Assembly: GCF_965276875.1 (NCBI RefSeq)
Contig: NZ_OZ255701.1
Location: 1,798,001 to 1,862,000, forward strand
Direction: 5' to 3'
Length of the DNA stretch: 64,000 nt
DNA from: Lichenicoccus sp965276875
GTDB lineage: Bacteria; Pseudomonadota; Alphaproteobacteria; Acetobacterales; Acetobacteraceae
The stretch's first letter is position 1. Each line of letters begins with the position of its first letter. Positions 27,960 to 37,230 of this stretch are shown piece after piece. Under the pieces are notes generated by a model. It had not been told where the DNA came from. It saw nothing but the letters and a program-made list of their open reading frames with translations, and did no database searches. The position numbers and the translations under genes were made by a program.

Positions 27960-29229
27960 AGGAGGCGCGATCCGCGATCTCGCCAAGGATCTGCGCGACG
28001 CCAGCGACAGCGCCATCCTACGGGTGACCGGCATGATCGACCGGCTGCCGGAGCGCGGCGCCAGCGACCGGCTGCTGGACGGCTTGCGTCCGCGGCTTTG
28101 CGCCTTACGGCCGCCGCGGCCGCTCAATTTCAGCCGGGCGCTGTTCATGCCGCTCGACGCGGTGATCGTGCCGCCGAACCAATGGCACGTCTCCGACGGC
28201 ACCATCCCGCGCAGCCTGATCGCACCGGTCGCAGCCCTGGTCGAGTCGCAGTACCCGGAGCTGCCCTCGCTGCAGGCAATGCTCGCCGCCGGCAAGCTGC
28301 CTCAGGCCGCCTTCTGGCGGCAGGCGGCCGAAATCCTGTCGGCGAGCCCGATGCCGGACTCATGGCGCGCTGCGGAGTTCCAGACCAGCACCGGTATTGC
28401 GCCGCAGGCGCTGACGCCCCTGCTCGCCGCGATACGCGTGGTGTTCGCCCATGTTGGGCTGTTTCGCGCAAATGGTCGCAGTGCTACGCTCGGCGCCCCC
28501 GCTTGGCACGAGTCGGCGTGGCGCGCGCCAGCGGTCCAGTCGCTGCGGCCGCTCCTGCTCGCCGCGGCTCGCTCCGGTCCGACCACCTGGAGCGTGGTCC
28601 TGACGCTGCTGTTCGAGCAAAGCACGGAGCCGGCGGCGCTGGTTGAAACCGTCACCGCGGTGACCGCCGAAACCCGTCTGGCGGCGCCGCTCGGCGACGG
28701 CCTGCGCCGTGTCATCGGCGCCGTGATCGACAAGCTCGACCAGGCCGCGCCGCAGCCAAGCCCGGGTTCGGTGCTGAGCGATGCCGCACTCGACGCGCAA
28801 AGCCTGCGCGCCGCCCGGCTGGCGGGCTTCAGCGCATTGCGCGGCGAGATGGTCGGTTTTGCCCGGAGCCTGACGGCACGCCGCCAGGAAATGGCGTCGG
28901 AATGTGCGGCACAGCTCGCAGACGGCCTGAATTCGGCGCCGACCGCTTGCGCCGCGTCGGGCGAGGCCGCGTCTTGCATGCCGGGCACGCCGGAAGAACG
29001 ACAAGGGGCCGCGGAACGCCTGGAATCGCGCCTGAAGGCGCTGCGCAGGCTCGACCTCGCGGCGCGACCGCTGGGTGAGGCACAGACGCACGAGACGCTG
29101 CTGGCCCAAGCCGCCGCCTTTTATTGCGGCAATGATGGGCCGGCCTGGCTCGAACGAGGAGACCGGCTGCGGCTTTGCGAGATCCTGGTCGGGGCGGAGG
29201 CGGCACTGCGCCTGGCGGGAATGTCGTGA
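27952..29229 (+). CDS. Unknown protein, second of an overlapping pair
   Basis: A 425-residue soluble, Ala/Leu-rich protein with no family I recognise, no signal peptide and no membrane segment. It starts at ATG 27952 inside the end of the preceding gene (8-base overlap). It has long predicted helices (for example DSAILRVTGMIDRLPERG near the N-terminus and RLESRLKALRRLDLAARPL near the C-terminus) and two cysteine-containing segments late in the chain. The overlap suggests that it works with the upstream protein. The pair may be confined to close relatives, judging by lack of known motifs. Confidence 0.7.
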   Translation: MIEGGAIRDLAKDLRDASDSAILRVTGMIDRLPERGASDRLLDGLRPRLCALRPPRPLNFSRALFMPLDAVIVPPNQWHVSDGTIPRSLIAPVAALVESQYPELPSLQAMLAAGKLPQAAFWRQAAEILSASPMPDSWRAAEFQTSTGIAPQALTPLLAAIRVVFAHVGLFRANGRSATLGAPAWHESAWRAPAVQSLRPLLLAAARSGPTTWSVVLTLLFEQSTEPAALVETVTAVTAETRLAAPLGDGLRRVIGAVIDKLDQAAPQPSPGSVLSDAALDAQSLRAARLAGFSALRGEMVGFARSLTARRQEMASECAAQLADGLNSAPTACAASGEAASCMPGTPEERQGAAERLESRLKALRRLDLAARPLGEAQTHETLLAQAAAFYCGNDGPAWLERGDRLRLCEILVGAEAALRLAGMS

Positions 29230-29284
29230 GGCTCACGATTGCGCGCGCTTGACCCCGGGACCGTCACAGCCGAGCCTCGACACT

Positions 29285-29983
29285 ATGCCGACACCCTCCC
29301 CGCTGGAGACCATCCGAGCCCGCATCGCCGCGGCCGCGCGCGGGTGCGGCCGGCAGCCGGACGCCATCGCGCTCGTCGCCGTCTCCAAGACCCACGATGC
29401 CGAGCGCATCGCCGACCTGTTGCGGCGAGGCCATCGGCGGTTTGGCGAGAACCGCGTCCAGGAAGCGCAATCGAAGTTTCCAGCACTGCGGGCCGCGGCG
29501 CCGGACCTGCTGCTACACCTGATCGGGCCGCTGCAGACCAACAAGGCGCGCGATGCGGTGCGCCTGTTCGACGTCATCGAGACGCTGGACCGGCCGCGGC
29601 TTGCCGACGCGATCGCCCGCGCGGCGGAGCAGGAGGGGCGGCTGCCGGAGTTGCTGGTGCAGGTCAATATCGCCGACGAGCCGCAAAAGGCAGGTGTCCC
29701 GCGCGGCCAAGCGGAGACCTTTATCGAAGCCTGCCGTGTCCGGTTTGGCGCGACGCTGACCGGCCTGATGTGCATCCCGCCCGAGGGGCAGGACCCGCTG
29801 CCGCATTTCCGCGAACTGGCACGCATTGCCGGCGCCTCCGGACTGACCGGCCTATCGATGGGCATGTCGGGGGATTTCGAGACCGCGATTGCGGCAGGTG
29901 CGACGGAGGTGCGGGTCGGCTCGGCACTGTTCGGCGCGCGTCCGGCAGCAGAACCCGTGCCGCTTGCCACCCGCGCCGAATGA
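29285..29983 (+). CDS. YggS-family PLP homeostasis protein
   Basis: A 232-residue member of the YggS/PLPBP family, a single-domain alanine-racemase-like TIM barrel that binds pyridoxal phosphate and buffers PLP levels, without known enzymatic activity. The PLP lysine is in LVAVSKTHD near residue 36; other family motifs are GENRVQEAQSK, HLIGPLQTNKA, GLMCIPPEGQDP, SMGMSGDFETAI and VRVGSALFG. The start is ATG 29285. It stands between the orphan pair and kup; no clear operon link. Confidence 0.92.
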   Translation: MPTPSPLETIRARIAAAARGCGRQPDAIALVAVSKTHDAERIADLLRRGHRRFGENRVQEAQSKFPALRAAAPDLLLHLIGPLQTNKARDAVRLFDVIETLDRPRLADAIARAAEQEGRLPELLVQVNIADEPQKAGVPRGQAETFIEACRVRFGATLTGLMCIPPEGQDPLPHFRELARIAGASGLTGLSMGMSGDFETAIAAGATEVRVGSALFGARPAAEPVPLATRAE

Positions 29984-30022
29984 GCCGTATGGGGGCGCTT
30001 GCATCACCCCCTGGAGCCCTTC

Positions 30023-31975
30023 ATGAGCCGTGATGCCGGAGTACGCACAAGCGACTCCCAGCTCGCATCGCCCACAAGCCTCGACCCGGTCAGCCAGGAG
30101 ATCGCGCCGCACGATCGGCGCAAGAAAGTCGGTGTCGCTTCGGTGCTCGCCGTGCTCGGCGTCGTCTACGGCGATATCGGCACCAGCCCGCTCTATGCGC
30201 TGAAGGCCACGATCGCCATCATCAGCAACAAGGCGCCTTCTCGCTGGGAAGTACTTGGCATAGAGAGCCTGATTTTCTGGTCGCTGATCCTGGTGGTGAC
30301 GATCAAGTATGTCACTCTGATCATGCGGGCCGACAATAACGGCGAGGGTGGCATCGAATCCCTGATGGCGCTGGCGCAGCGCGTGTCCCCAGGCAACCGG
30401 TTGCGCGCCCTGCTGGGACTGGTCGGTATCATCGGCGGCTGTCTGTTTTTCAGCGACGGCACCATCACGCCGGCGATCTCGGTGCTGTCGGCGGTAGAGG
30501 GCCTGGAAGTCAGCCTGCCTTCGATGCACGAGGTCGTCGTGCCCGCCGCGATCGTGATCATCATCGCCTTGTTCAGCTTCCAGTATCGCGGCACCGGCAG
30601 CGTCGGCCGCATCTTCGGACCGGTCATGACCCTCTGGTTCGCCAGCATCGGCGTGCTCGGCGCCATCGAGGTCGTCAAGCATCCGTTCGTGCTGCACGCG
30701 CTGCTGCCCTCTCACGCGGTAATCTTCATCTGGGATCACGGCTGGATTTCCTTCGTCGCCCTCGGCGCCGTGGTACTGGCGGTGACCGGCGCGGAGGCGC
30801 TGTATGCCGACATGGGTCATTTTGGCAGGCCGTCGATCCGGCTCGCCTGGCTCTGCTTCGTACTGCCGTCTTTGGCGCTCAATTATCTCGGCCAAGGCGC
30901 GCTGATCATCAATCACCCCGAGGCGGTCGCCAACCCCTTCTTCCTGCTTGGTCCGCACTGGGCACGGTTGCCGATGGTGGCGCTGGCTACGGCGGCGGCG
31001 GTAATCGCCAGCCAGGCCATGATCACCGGCGCCTACTCGGTCGCGCGCCAGATCGTGCAGCTCGGCTACCTGCCGCGCATGCGCGTGCTGCACACCAATC
31101 CCGACGAGGAGGGGCAGATCTATGTCCCCCAGGTCAATCGCGCACTGATGATCGGTGTGCTGCTGCTGGTGGTGGCATTCCGCTCCTCAGACGCGCTGGC
31201 CTCCGCCTACGGCATCGCGGTGACCGGCACCTTCATGTGCACCAACGTGCTGGCGATGGTGGTGTTCAGGCGTCGCTATGGCTGGTCGCGCTTCGCCGCG
31301 ATCGGCACGTTCGGCTGCTTTCTGGTCATCGACGGCACCTTCTTCGCCGCCAACGCGCTGAAGATCCCGCAAGGCGGCTGGGTGCCGGTGTTGCTCGGCT
31401 GCGTGCTCACGGCGCTGATGACAAGCTGGAAACGCGGACGCGAGCTGCTGGCGTTGCGCTGGAAGCAGGACAGCCTGCCGCTCGCCTCCTTCCTTGCCCG
31501 ACTGCCGCAGTCGCGCACAATCCGGGTTCCCGGCATGGCGGTGTTCCTGACCGCCAACCCGGACTTCGTGCCCGCCTCGCTGCTGCACAATCTCAAGCAC
31601 AACAAAGTGCTGCACGAGAAGGTGCTGTTCGTTACCATCCAGAACCTGGACCGTCCCGAGGCAGGCGGCGACCGGCTCGCTGTCGAGGAGCTGGCACCTG
31701 GCATCCACCGGGTTCTGCTGCGCTACGGCTTCATGGAGAGCCCGAACCTGCCACGAGCGCTCGAAGACCTGCGCGATCACGGCGTCTCCTTCGATGCGAT
31801 GCAGGCGAGCTACTTTGTCAGCCGTGAGGTTCTGGTGCGCGCCACCATTCCGCGCATGCCGATCTGGCGGCTGTCGCTTTTCCTGGTGATGGCCCGCAAT
31901 GCCGTGACCACCACAGAGTTCTTCCGGATACCGAGCGACAGGGTGGTGGAACTGGGCGTCCGCGTCGCGATCTGA
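30023..31975 (+). CDS. kup: Low-affinity potassium uptake transporter Kup
   Basis: A 650-residue K+/H+ symporter of the Kup/HAK/KT family in the inner membrane. It has the hallmark GVVYGDIGTSPLYALK in the first membrane segment (near residue 47), about twelve hydrophobic segments, FFSDGTITPAISVLSA, and a cytoplasmic C-terminal domain. ATG 30023 with CTGGAG upstream is chosen over a TTG at 29999. The stop overlaps the hemW ATG by one base (TGATG), so the two are co-transcribed. Confidence 0.95.
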   Translation: MSRDAGVRTSDSQLASPTSLDPVSQEIAPHDRRKKVGVASVLAVLGVVYGDIGTSPLYALKATIAIISNKAPSRWEVLGIESLIFWSLILVVTIKYVTLIMRADNNGEGGIESLMALAQRVSPGNRLRALLGLVGIIGGCLFFSDGTITPAISVLSAVEGLEVSLPSMHEVVVPAAIVIIIALFSFQYRGTGSVGRIFGPVMTLWFASIGVLGAIEVVKHPFVLHALLPSHAVIFIWDHGWISFVALGAVVLAVTGAEALYADMGHFGRPSIRLAWLCFVLPSLALNYLGQGALIINHPEAVANPFFLLGPHWARLPMVALATAAAVIASQAMITGAYSVARQIVQLGYLPRMRVLHTNPDEEGQIYVPQVNRALMIGVLLLVVAFRSSDALASAYGIAVTGTFMCTNVLAMVVFRRRYGWSRFAAIGTFGCFLVIDGTFFAANALKIPQGGWVPVLLGCVLTALMTSWKRGRELLALRWKQDSLPLASFLARLPQSRTIRVPGMAVFLTANPDFVPASLLHNLKHNKVLHEKVLFVTIQNLDRPEAGGDRLAVEELAPGIHRVLLRYGFMESPNLPRALEDLRDHGVSFDAMQASYFVSREVLVRATIPRMPIWRLSLFLVMARNAVTTTEFFRIPSDRVVELGVRVAI

Positions 31976-33132
31976 TGACGCCCCTCGCGCTCTATGTCCA
32001 TTGGCCGTTCTGCCTCGCCAAATGCCCGTATTGCGACTTCAACAGCCATGTGCGCGAGGTGGTGCCGGAGCGTCGCTTCGCCGCCTGCCTGGGCCGCGAA
32101 CTGGCGCACGAGGCGGCACGGCTGAACCGCGACGGCACCCGGCGGCTCGGCTCGATCTTTTTCGGCGGCGGCACGCCAAGCCTGATGGAGCCCGCCAGCG
32201 TCGCCGCCCTGATCGAACAGGCGTGCGCGCTGTTCACGCCGGCCGAGGACCTCGAAATCACGCTTGAGGCCAATCCGACCAGTGTCGAGGCCGGCCGCTT
32301 GCGCGGCTTTCGCGACGCCGGAGTGAACCGTCTCTCGCTTGGCGTGCAGGCCCTCGACGACGCGGCCTTGCAACGGCTCGGGCGCGGGCACTCGGCGCGC
32401 GAGGCGATCGCGGCCCTCGAACTTGCGCGCACGTTGTTCGGACGGATTTCCTTCGACCTGATCTACGCGCGCCCAGACCAAAGCCTGACCGCCTGGGACC
32501 AGGAGTTGGGCACGGCACTCGACCTGGTCTCGGACCATCTCTCGCTCTACCAGCTCACCATTGAGCCGGGCACCCGCTATGAGGCGCTGCATCGCCAGGG
32601 GCTGATCACGCTGCCCAATGACGACGACGCGGCGGCCCTCTACGAAGCGACGGCCAGCATCGCCGCCCGCCACGGTCTCGCCGCCTACGAGGTGTCGAAC
32701 TATGCCCGCCCGGGGGCAGAAAGCCGGCACAACCTCGCTTATTGGCGCTACCAGGATTATGCTGGAATCGGCCCCGGCGCGCATGGCCGGCTGACCCTCG
32801 ACGGTGCCCTGCACGCCACCCGTCGGCATCGCGCGCCGGAACCCTGGGCGGACCTGGTCGAGCGGCACGGCACCGGCGAGACCAGCACCGCGCCGCTCTC
32901 GGCGCGCGACCGCGCGCGCGAGATGCTGCTGATGGGGTTGCGGCTGTCGGAGGGCATCGATGCCGAGGCGTTCGCCGCGCGCACCGGCACGGCGCTCGCG
33001 GCCGCACTCGACAGCGACGTCCTTCAGGCCGCAGGCGACGAGGGGTATCTGGTCTGGCACGGCGATTGCCTGGCTGCGACACCAGCCGGGCGATTGCGCC
33101 TGGACGCGCTGCTCGGCGCGCTGGTGCTGTAG
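31975..33132 (+). CDS. hemW: Radical SAM heme-trafficking protein HemW
   Basis: A 385-residue radical SAM protein. The N-terminal YVHWPFCLAKCPYCDFNSH carries the CxxxCxxC [4Fe-4S] motif; it is followed by FFGGGTPSLM, EANPTSVE and LSLGVQALDDAAL, and it ends with a HemW-type C-terminal domain. HemW resembles coproporphyrinogen dehydrogenase HemN but is a heme chaperone that inserts heme into target proteins. It overlaps kup by one base. The annotation 'HemN-like oxidase' in databases usually means this family. Confidence 0.93.
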   Translation: MTPLALYVHWPFCLAKCPYCDFNSHVREVVPERRFAACLGRELAHEAARLNRDGTRRLGSIFFGGGTPSLMEPASVAALIEQACALFTPAEDLEITLEANPTSVEAGRLRGFRDAGVNRLSLGVQALDDAALQRLGRGHSAREAIAALELARTLFGRISFDLIYARPDQSLTAWDQELGTALDLVSDHLSLYQLTIEPGTRYEALHRQGLITLPNDDDAAALYEATASIAARHGLAAYEVSNYARPGAESRHNLAYWRYQDYAGIGPGAHGRLTLDGALHATRRHRAPEPWADLVERHGTGETSTAPLSARDRAREMLLMGLRLSEGIDAEAFAARTGTALAAALDSDVLQAAGDEGYLVWHGDCLAATPAGRLRLDALLGALVL

Positions 33133-33144
33133 GAGGAGCCTCGC

Positions 33145-34224
33145 TTGCGTTTGATTGTCGCCGCCCTGCTGCTGCTGGCCAGCCTGTCGCCGCGCGTGGC
33201 AGCGGCTGGCCGCCCCGCCCAACTGGTCATCGAGGATAATGACTTCCTCGGCCCGGGTGGCTCCGACCTGCAATCGACGATCCCGCTGCTGGGCGATCGT
33301 AACGTGCGGGTGCTCGGATTCACCGTCGTCGTCGGCGACGCCTGGGAGAACGCGGCGTCCGCGCATCTGCGACGCTTCCTTGAGATCGCCGGACGCGGCG
33401 ACGTGCCGGTATTCGACGGCGCCACCTTGCCGCTGCTCGACAGCGTCGCCCGCATGCGCGTCTGGGAGGCACAGTACGGCACGATCCCGTGGAAGGGGGC
33501 GTGGGGCGGAGTCGGCTCGATCAAGGGCGTCCCCGACAGCCAACCGCCGGTGCCGACATTGCCGGAAGGCGCGCCGCATCTTGCCGCGTCGAGCGAGCGC
33601 GCCGCCGATTTCCTGATCCGCGCGGTGCATGCGCATCCGCACCAGGTGAGCATCGTCGCCGCCGGGCCGCTGACCAACCTGGCCCTCGCCGTCCGCCTCG
33701 ATCCAAGCTTCGCGCAGGCGGCCAGGCAGCTCGTCTTCATGGGCGGTCTGCTCGATACCAGCATGGAGAGCGTCACCGGCAACGCCGATTACGCCTCCGA
33801 CTTCAACATGATCTTCGACCCGGAGGCGGCGCACATCGTGCTCACCGCGGACTGGCCGCGGATCGTCTCTGTCGGCAATGTGTCGAACAGCCTGATGATG
33901 ACGAAGGCGCTGATGGCACGCGTCGCGGCCACCCACACCCCGCTCACCGCCTATTTGCGGCAGTATTATCAAGCGCTGCCGATGTGGGACGAAATGACCG
34001 CGGCGGTGGCGGTCGATCCGTCGCTGGTGACCCGCTCGGTGGTGGCACGTCTCGACATCGACACCAGTCACGGCATGGATTACGGCCACGCCCATGTATG
34101 GCCCCCAAGCCTGGCTCCCAAGGCCATGGACCTGCGCCCGGTGGTCATCGTGCAGGCCATCGACACCACGCGTTTTCTCGACAGCCTCGTGCACGAGGCG
34201 CAGGCGATCGGCCGCAACCCCTGA
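33145..34224 (+). CDS. Periplasmic nucleoside hydrolase family protein
   Basis: A 359-residue inosine-uridine-preferring nucleoside-hydrolase-like protein with a signal peptide (LIVAALLLLASLSPRVAAAG) that should take it to the periplasm. The metal-site motif at the N-terminus reads DNDFLGPGGSD instead of the textbook DTDxGxDD; later family features are AAGPLTNLALAV, VFMGG, ADYASDFNMIFDPEAAH and the late GMDYGHAHV. The start is TTG 33145, with AGGAG upstream. It may salvage ribose and bases from external nucleosides; the changed motif leaves the substrate open. Confidence 0.8.
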   Translation: MRLIVAALLLLASLSPRVAAAGRPAQLVIEDNDFLGPGGSDLQSTIPLLGDRNVRVLGFTVVVGDAWENAASAHLRRFLEIAGRGDVPVFDGATLPLLDSVARMRVWEAQYGTIPWKGAWGGVGSIKGVPDSQPPVPTLPEGAPHLAASSERAADFLIRAVHAHPHQVSIVAAGPLTNLALAVRLDPSFAQAARQLVFMGGLLDTSMESVTGNADYASDFNMIFDPEAAHIVLTADWPRIVSVGNVSNSLMMTKALMARVAATHTPLTAYLRQYYQALPMWDEMTAAVAVDPSLVTRSVVARLDIDTSHGMDYGHAHVWPPSLAPKAMDLRPVVIVQAIDTTRFLDSLVHEAQAIGRNP

Positions 34225-34256
34225 CGACCGGAGAAAGCCCGTGCTACCAGGGCACC

Positions 34257-34676
34257 ATGCTGCACCTGATCAAACTTGCTGTCGGAGTCGCGGACCTCGC
34301 GGCTCTCGGGCAACGGCAAGCCGAGCGGAGGGACCAGGACGGCCGCCCATTCCTGCGCACGCGCAGCTTTCCGCGACGAGCCGCGGAGATCCTCGATGGC
34401 GGCTCGATCTACTGGGTCATTTCCGGAGTGCTCTTGTGCCGACAGCGCGTGGCCGCCATCGCCGCCGACCGGCGCGAGGATGGCACGCCCTGCACCGCCA
34501 TCGCGCTGGACGGTGATGCGATCGCCGTGCTGCCGCGACGGGTCCGCGCCTTTCAGGGCTGGCGCTATCTGCGGCCGGACGACGCGCCCGCGGACCTGGG
34601 CGCGCCGGACCAGACGCGCGGCGACGTGCTGCCAATGGCGATGCGCCGCGACCTGGCGGCGCTCTGCCTGCTCTGA
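34257..34676 (+). CDS. DUF1489 family protein
   Basis: A 139-residue protein of the DUF1489 family, restricted mainly to alphaproteobacteria, of unknown function. Conserved pieces are LHLIKLAVGV near the start, TRSFPRRAAEILDGGSIYWV, RRVRAFQGWRYLR, and the end PMAMRRDLAALCLL. The ATG at 34257 is the family start. No signal peptide or membrane segment. It is separated from the nucleoside hydrolase by 32 bases; no functional link is evident. Confidence 0.88.
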   Translation: MLHLIKLAVGVADLAALGQRQAERRDQDGRPFLRTRSFPRRAAEILDGGSIYWVISGVLLCRQRVAAIAADRREDGTPCTAIALDGDAIAVLPRRVRAFQGWRYLRPDDAPADLGAPDQTRGDVLPMAMRRDLAALCLL

Positions 34677-34760
34677 ACTGTGACATTTACGCCTCGTCCC
34701 CGGGTATCACGCGCAACCTGCGATTGATTACCGTCGAGGTTTTCGCCACCATTCGTGCCC

Positions 34761-35711
34761 ATGCTCCGGATGCTGCTTCTCGGCGTCGTCCTGGCGCTGT
34801 CGGCCTGCGCCGGCGGCGGTCGCCTGGCTTATGGTCCCGGCCGCACCGACTATCCCCAACCCGGGCCACGAGGCGATCCCTGGCGGCCCTATATCCGGGC
34901 GGCGGCACGCCGGTTCGAGGTCCCGCCGCGCTGGATACGCCTGGTGATGATGCGCGAGTCCGGCGGCCATGAATACCGCTACGGCCGGGCGATCAGGTCC
35001 GCCGCCGGGGCAATGGGGCTGATGCAGCTGATGCCCGAGACCTACGCCGACATGCGGGCGCAGAACGGTCTGGGCGGCGATCCCTACGAGCCGCACGACA
35101 ATATCTTTGCCGGCACCGCCTATATCCGGCTGCTCTACGGACGCTATGGCGCGCCGGGGTTTCTCGCCGCCTACAATGCCGGGCCGCAGCGGCTCGACGA
35201 CTATGTCAGAAGCGGCCGCCGGCTGCCGAACGAGACGATCGACTATGTCGCCGCCCTCGGCCCCGAGCTCGGCGCGCGCGCAAGCGCGCCGGTGCAGGTG
35301 GCCTATGCCGCGCCACCCCCGCGACGCCGGCGACGCGGCTTCTGCGTACAGGATCCCGACGCCGCCTACGACCCCAGCTCCGAATGCGCCCCCGCGCCCC
35401 CCGAGCCCCAGGCTCAGCCCCAGCCGCAGGTCATGCAGGTGGTCGCGAGGGTTCCCGTGGGGGCCTGGGCGGTTCAGGTCGGCGCCTATGGCTCCCCGGC
35501 GCAGGCGCACTTCGCCGACACCATGGCGCGCGCCGCCGCCTACGGGCCGCTGGCCGAAAGCCGCAGCCTGGTGCAACCCACCAGCCGCTTTGGCGGCACG
35601 GTGCTGTATCGCGCCAGATTGATCGGTCTTGCGCGTAATGACGCCGCTGCCGCCTGCGGCGCATTGGCGCAACATGGCATGGTGTGCATGATCGTTGCCC
35701 CCGGGAGCTGA
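34761..35711 (+). CDS. Lytic transglycosylase lipoprotein with SPOR domain
   Basis: A 316-residue lipoprotein (lipobox LSAC near residue 16) with a SLT lysozyme-like domain: catalytic glutamate in MMRESGGHEY, GAMGLMQLMPETY, and AYNAGPQRLDDYV. A Pro/Gln linker (about residues 185-235) leads to a C-terminal SPOR domain (WAVQVGAYGSPAQAHFAD), which binds denuded glycan strands at division sites. It therefore cleaves peptidoglycan in the periplasm, likely during growth or septation. GTG 34755 is an alternative start. Confidence 0.9.
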   Translation: MLRMLLLGVVLALSACAGGGRLAYGPGRTDYPQPGPRGDPWRPYIRAAARRFEVPPRWIRLVMMRESGGHEYRYGRAIRSAAGAMGLMQLMPETYADMRAQNGLGGDPYEPHDNIFAGTAYIRLLYGRYGAPGFLAAYNAGPQRLDDYVRSGRRLPNETIDYVAALGPELGARASAPVQVAYAAPPPRRRRRGFCVQDPDAAYDPSSECAPAPPEPQAQPQPQVMQVVARVPVGAWAVQVGAYGSPAQAHFADTMARAAAYGPLAESRSLVQPTSRFGGTVLYRARLIGLARNDAAAACGALAQHGMVCMIVAPGS

Positions 35712-35728
35712 TCGATCAGGAGGCCAGC

Positions 35729-36133
35729 ATGACCCACATTATCGACCTTGCCCCGCACGACCCGCTCCCTGATGGTCCGGCGCTCGTGTTGCTGCGCCGC
35801 TTCGAGGAGGACGACCCCAGGCGGATCATGATCGAGATCGTCGCGCTGGACTCCCACCACACGGAGTCCAACGCCCGGCTGACAGACGATCATGGGCGCC
35901 CGATGTCCTGGGAGGACGCCACGGCGCATGCGATGCGGACCGCGACGGACGCGCGGTTCGAGGCGCTCTACCGGATTGACCGGCTCGCCGGCCCGCGTGA
36001 GACCGAGATCGTGTCGCATAACGGCGACCACGCGACCAACATGGAGAACCTCGAAGATTTCGATCCGGAGGACGGCGAACCCGGAACCGACATGCGCGAC
36101 CGCGGCAATAGCGGCGCCCCCCGGCGCTTTTAG
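35729..36133 (+). CDS. Unknown small acidic protein
   Basis: A 134-residue acidic soluble protein (MTHIIDLAPHDPLPDGPALV...) of no family I recognise; it has central histidine/aspartate stretches and a disordered acidic tail (NLEDFDPEDGEPGTD). The ATG at 35729 has a strong CAGGAGG upstream. It lies 17 bases after the transglycosylase gene and may share its transcript. Its stop codon overlaps, on the opposite strand, the stop of the old yellow enzyme gene by three bases. Confidence 0.65.
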   Translation: MTHIIDLAPHDPLPDGPALVLLRRFEEDDPRRIMIEIVALDSHHTESNARLTDDHGRPMSWEDATAHAMRTATDARFEALYRIDRLAGPRETEIVSHNGDHATNMENLEDFDPEDGEPGTDMRDRGNSGAPRRF

Positions 36134-37221
36134 CCCGCCGCGTGCATCGCCGGCCAGTCGGAATAGCCGACCGCGCCGCCGCCGTACCAGTATTGCTTCG
36201 GCGCCTCGGCAAGCGGCGCGCCCGTGCGCAGGCGGGCGACCAGATCCGGGTTCGCGAGGAATGGCCTGCCGAAGCTGAACAGGTCGGCGTCGCCGCGTGC
36301 CAGGGCCTGCTCCGCCAGGTCGAGGGTGTATTGGTTGTTGGCGATGTAGGCGCCGGAGAAGCGGCGTCGCAGGGAAGCAAAATCGACATCCGGCGACTCG
36401 CGGGTGAGCTGTGTCACACCTTCGATGCCGTGCATGTAGAGCAGCCCAGCCTGCGACAGCGCGTCGATATAGGCGCCGTAGGTGTCCATCGAACTGCTGT
36501 CCAGCGGCGTGCTGCCCGGCATCGTGGTGGCCGGCGAGACCCGGATCCCGACCCGCTGGCCCCCGCCCCACACCTCGGTGACGGCGCGGACGACCTCGAG
36601 CGGAAAGCGCAGGCGGTTGAGAACGGCGCCGCCATAACGGTCGGTGCGCCGGTTCGTGCTATCGCGGATGAACTGCTCGAGCAGGTAGTTGTTGGCGGAA
36701 TGGATCTCGACACCGTCGAACCCCGCCGCCTTGGCGCAGGCTGCCGCGTGGCGGTAGTCCTCGACGATGCGCGGGATTTCGTCGGTCTCCAGGGCGCGTG
36801 GCGCGACATGGTCCTTCAGCCCGTCATTGGTGAAGGCCTGGCCCTCCGGACGGATCGCCGACGGCGCCACCGGCAGCGCGCCGCCATGCAGGTCGGGGTG
36901 CGAGATGCGTCCGGTATGCCAGAGCTGCAGGAACATCCTGCCGTCACGGCGATGCACCGCCCTGGTCACGCGCTGCCAGGCCTCGACCTGCGGATCCGAC
37001 CAGATCCCCGGAGTCATCGCATAGCCCCGCGCCTGCGGCGAGATGTTGGTGGCCTCGCTGATGATCAACCCGGCCTCGGCGCGCTGGGCGTAGTAATCGG
37101 CAGCGAAGTCCGGCGGCACGCCGTCCTCCCCAGAGCGGCTGCGGGTCAGCGGCGCCATGACGACACGATTGGCAAGGCGCAGGTCGCCCAAGGTCACGGG
37201 CTCGAGAATCGGATTGGGCAT
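36130..37221 (-). CDS. Old yellow enzyme-family ene-reductase
   Basis: A 363-residue FMN-dependent alkene reductase (NemA/XenA-like OYE family). It has LANRVVMAPLTRSRS near the start, LWHTGRISHPDLHGG, the substrate-binding His/Asn pair in EIHSANNYLLEQFIRDSTNRR, and FMN-binding segments near the C-terminus. It reduces activated C=C bonds, including nitro compounds and maleimides, with NAD(P)H. It lies 9 bases after the aldehyde dehydrogenase gene and is probably co-transcribed with it. The pair may detoxify reactive carbonyls. Confidence 0.92.
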   Translation of the reverse strand: MPNPILEPVTLGDLRLANRVVMAPLTRSRSGEDGVPPDFAADYYAQRAEAGLIISEATNISPQARGYAMTPGIWSDPQVEAWQRVTRAVHRRDGRMFLQLWHTGRISHPDLHGGALPVAPSAIRPEGQAFTNDGLKDHVAPRALETDEIPRIVEDYRHAAACAKAAGFDGVEIHSANNYLLEQFIRDSTNRRTDRYGGAVLNRLRFPLEVVRAVTEVWGGGQRVGIRVSPATTMPGSTPLDSSSMDTYGAYIDALSQAGLLYMHGIEGVTQLTRESPDVDFASLRRRFSGAYIANNQYTLDLAEQALARGDADLFSFGRPFLANPDLVARLRTGAPLAEAPKQYWYGGGAVGYSDWPAMHAAG

Positions 37222-37230
37222 GAGGTAACC

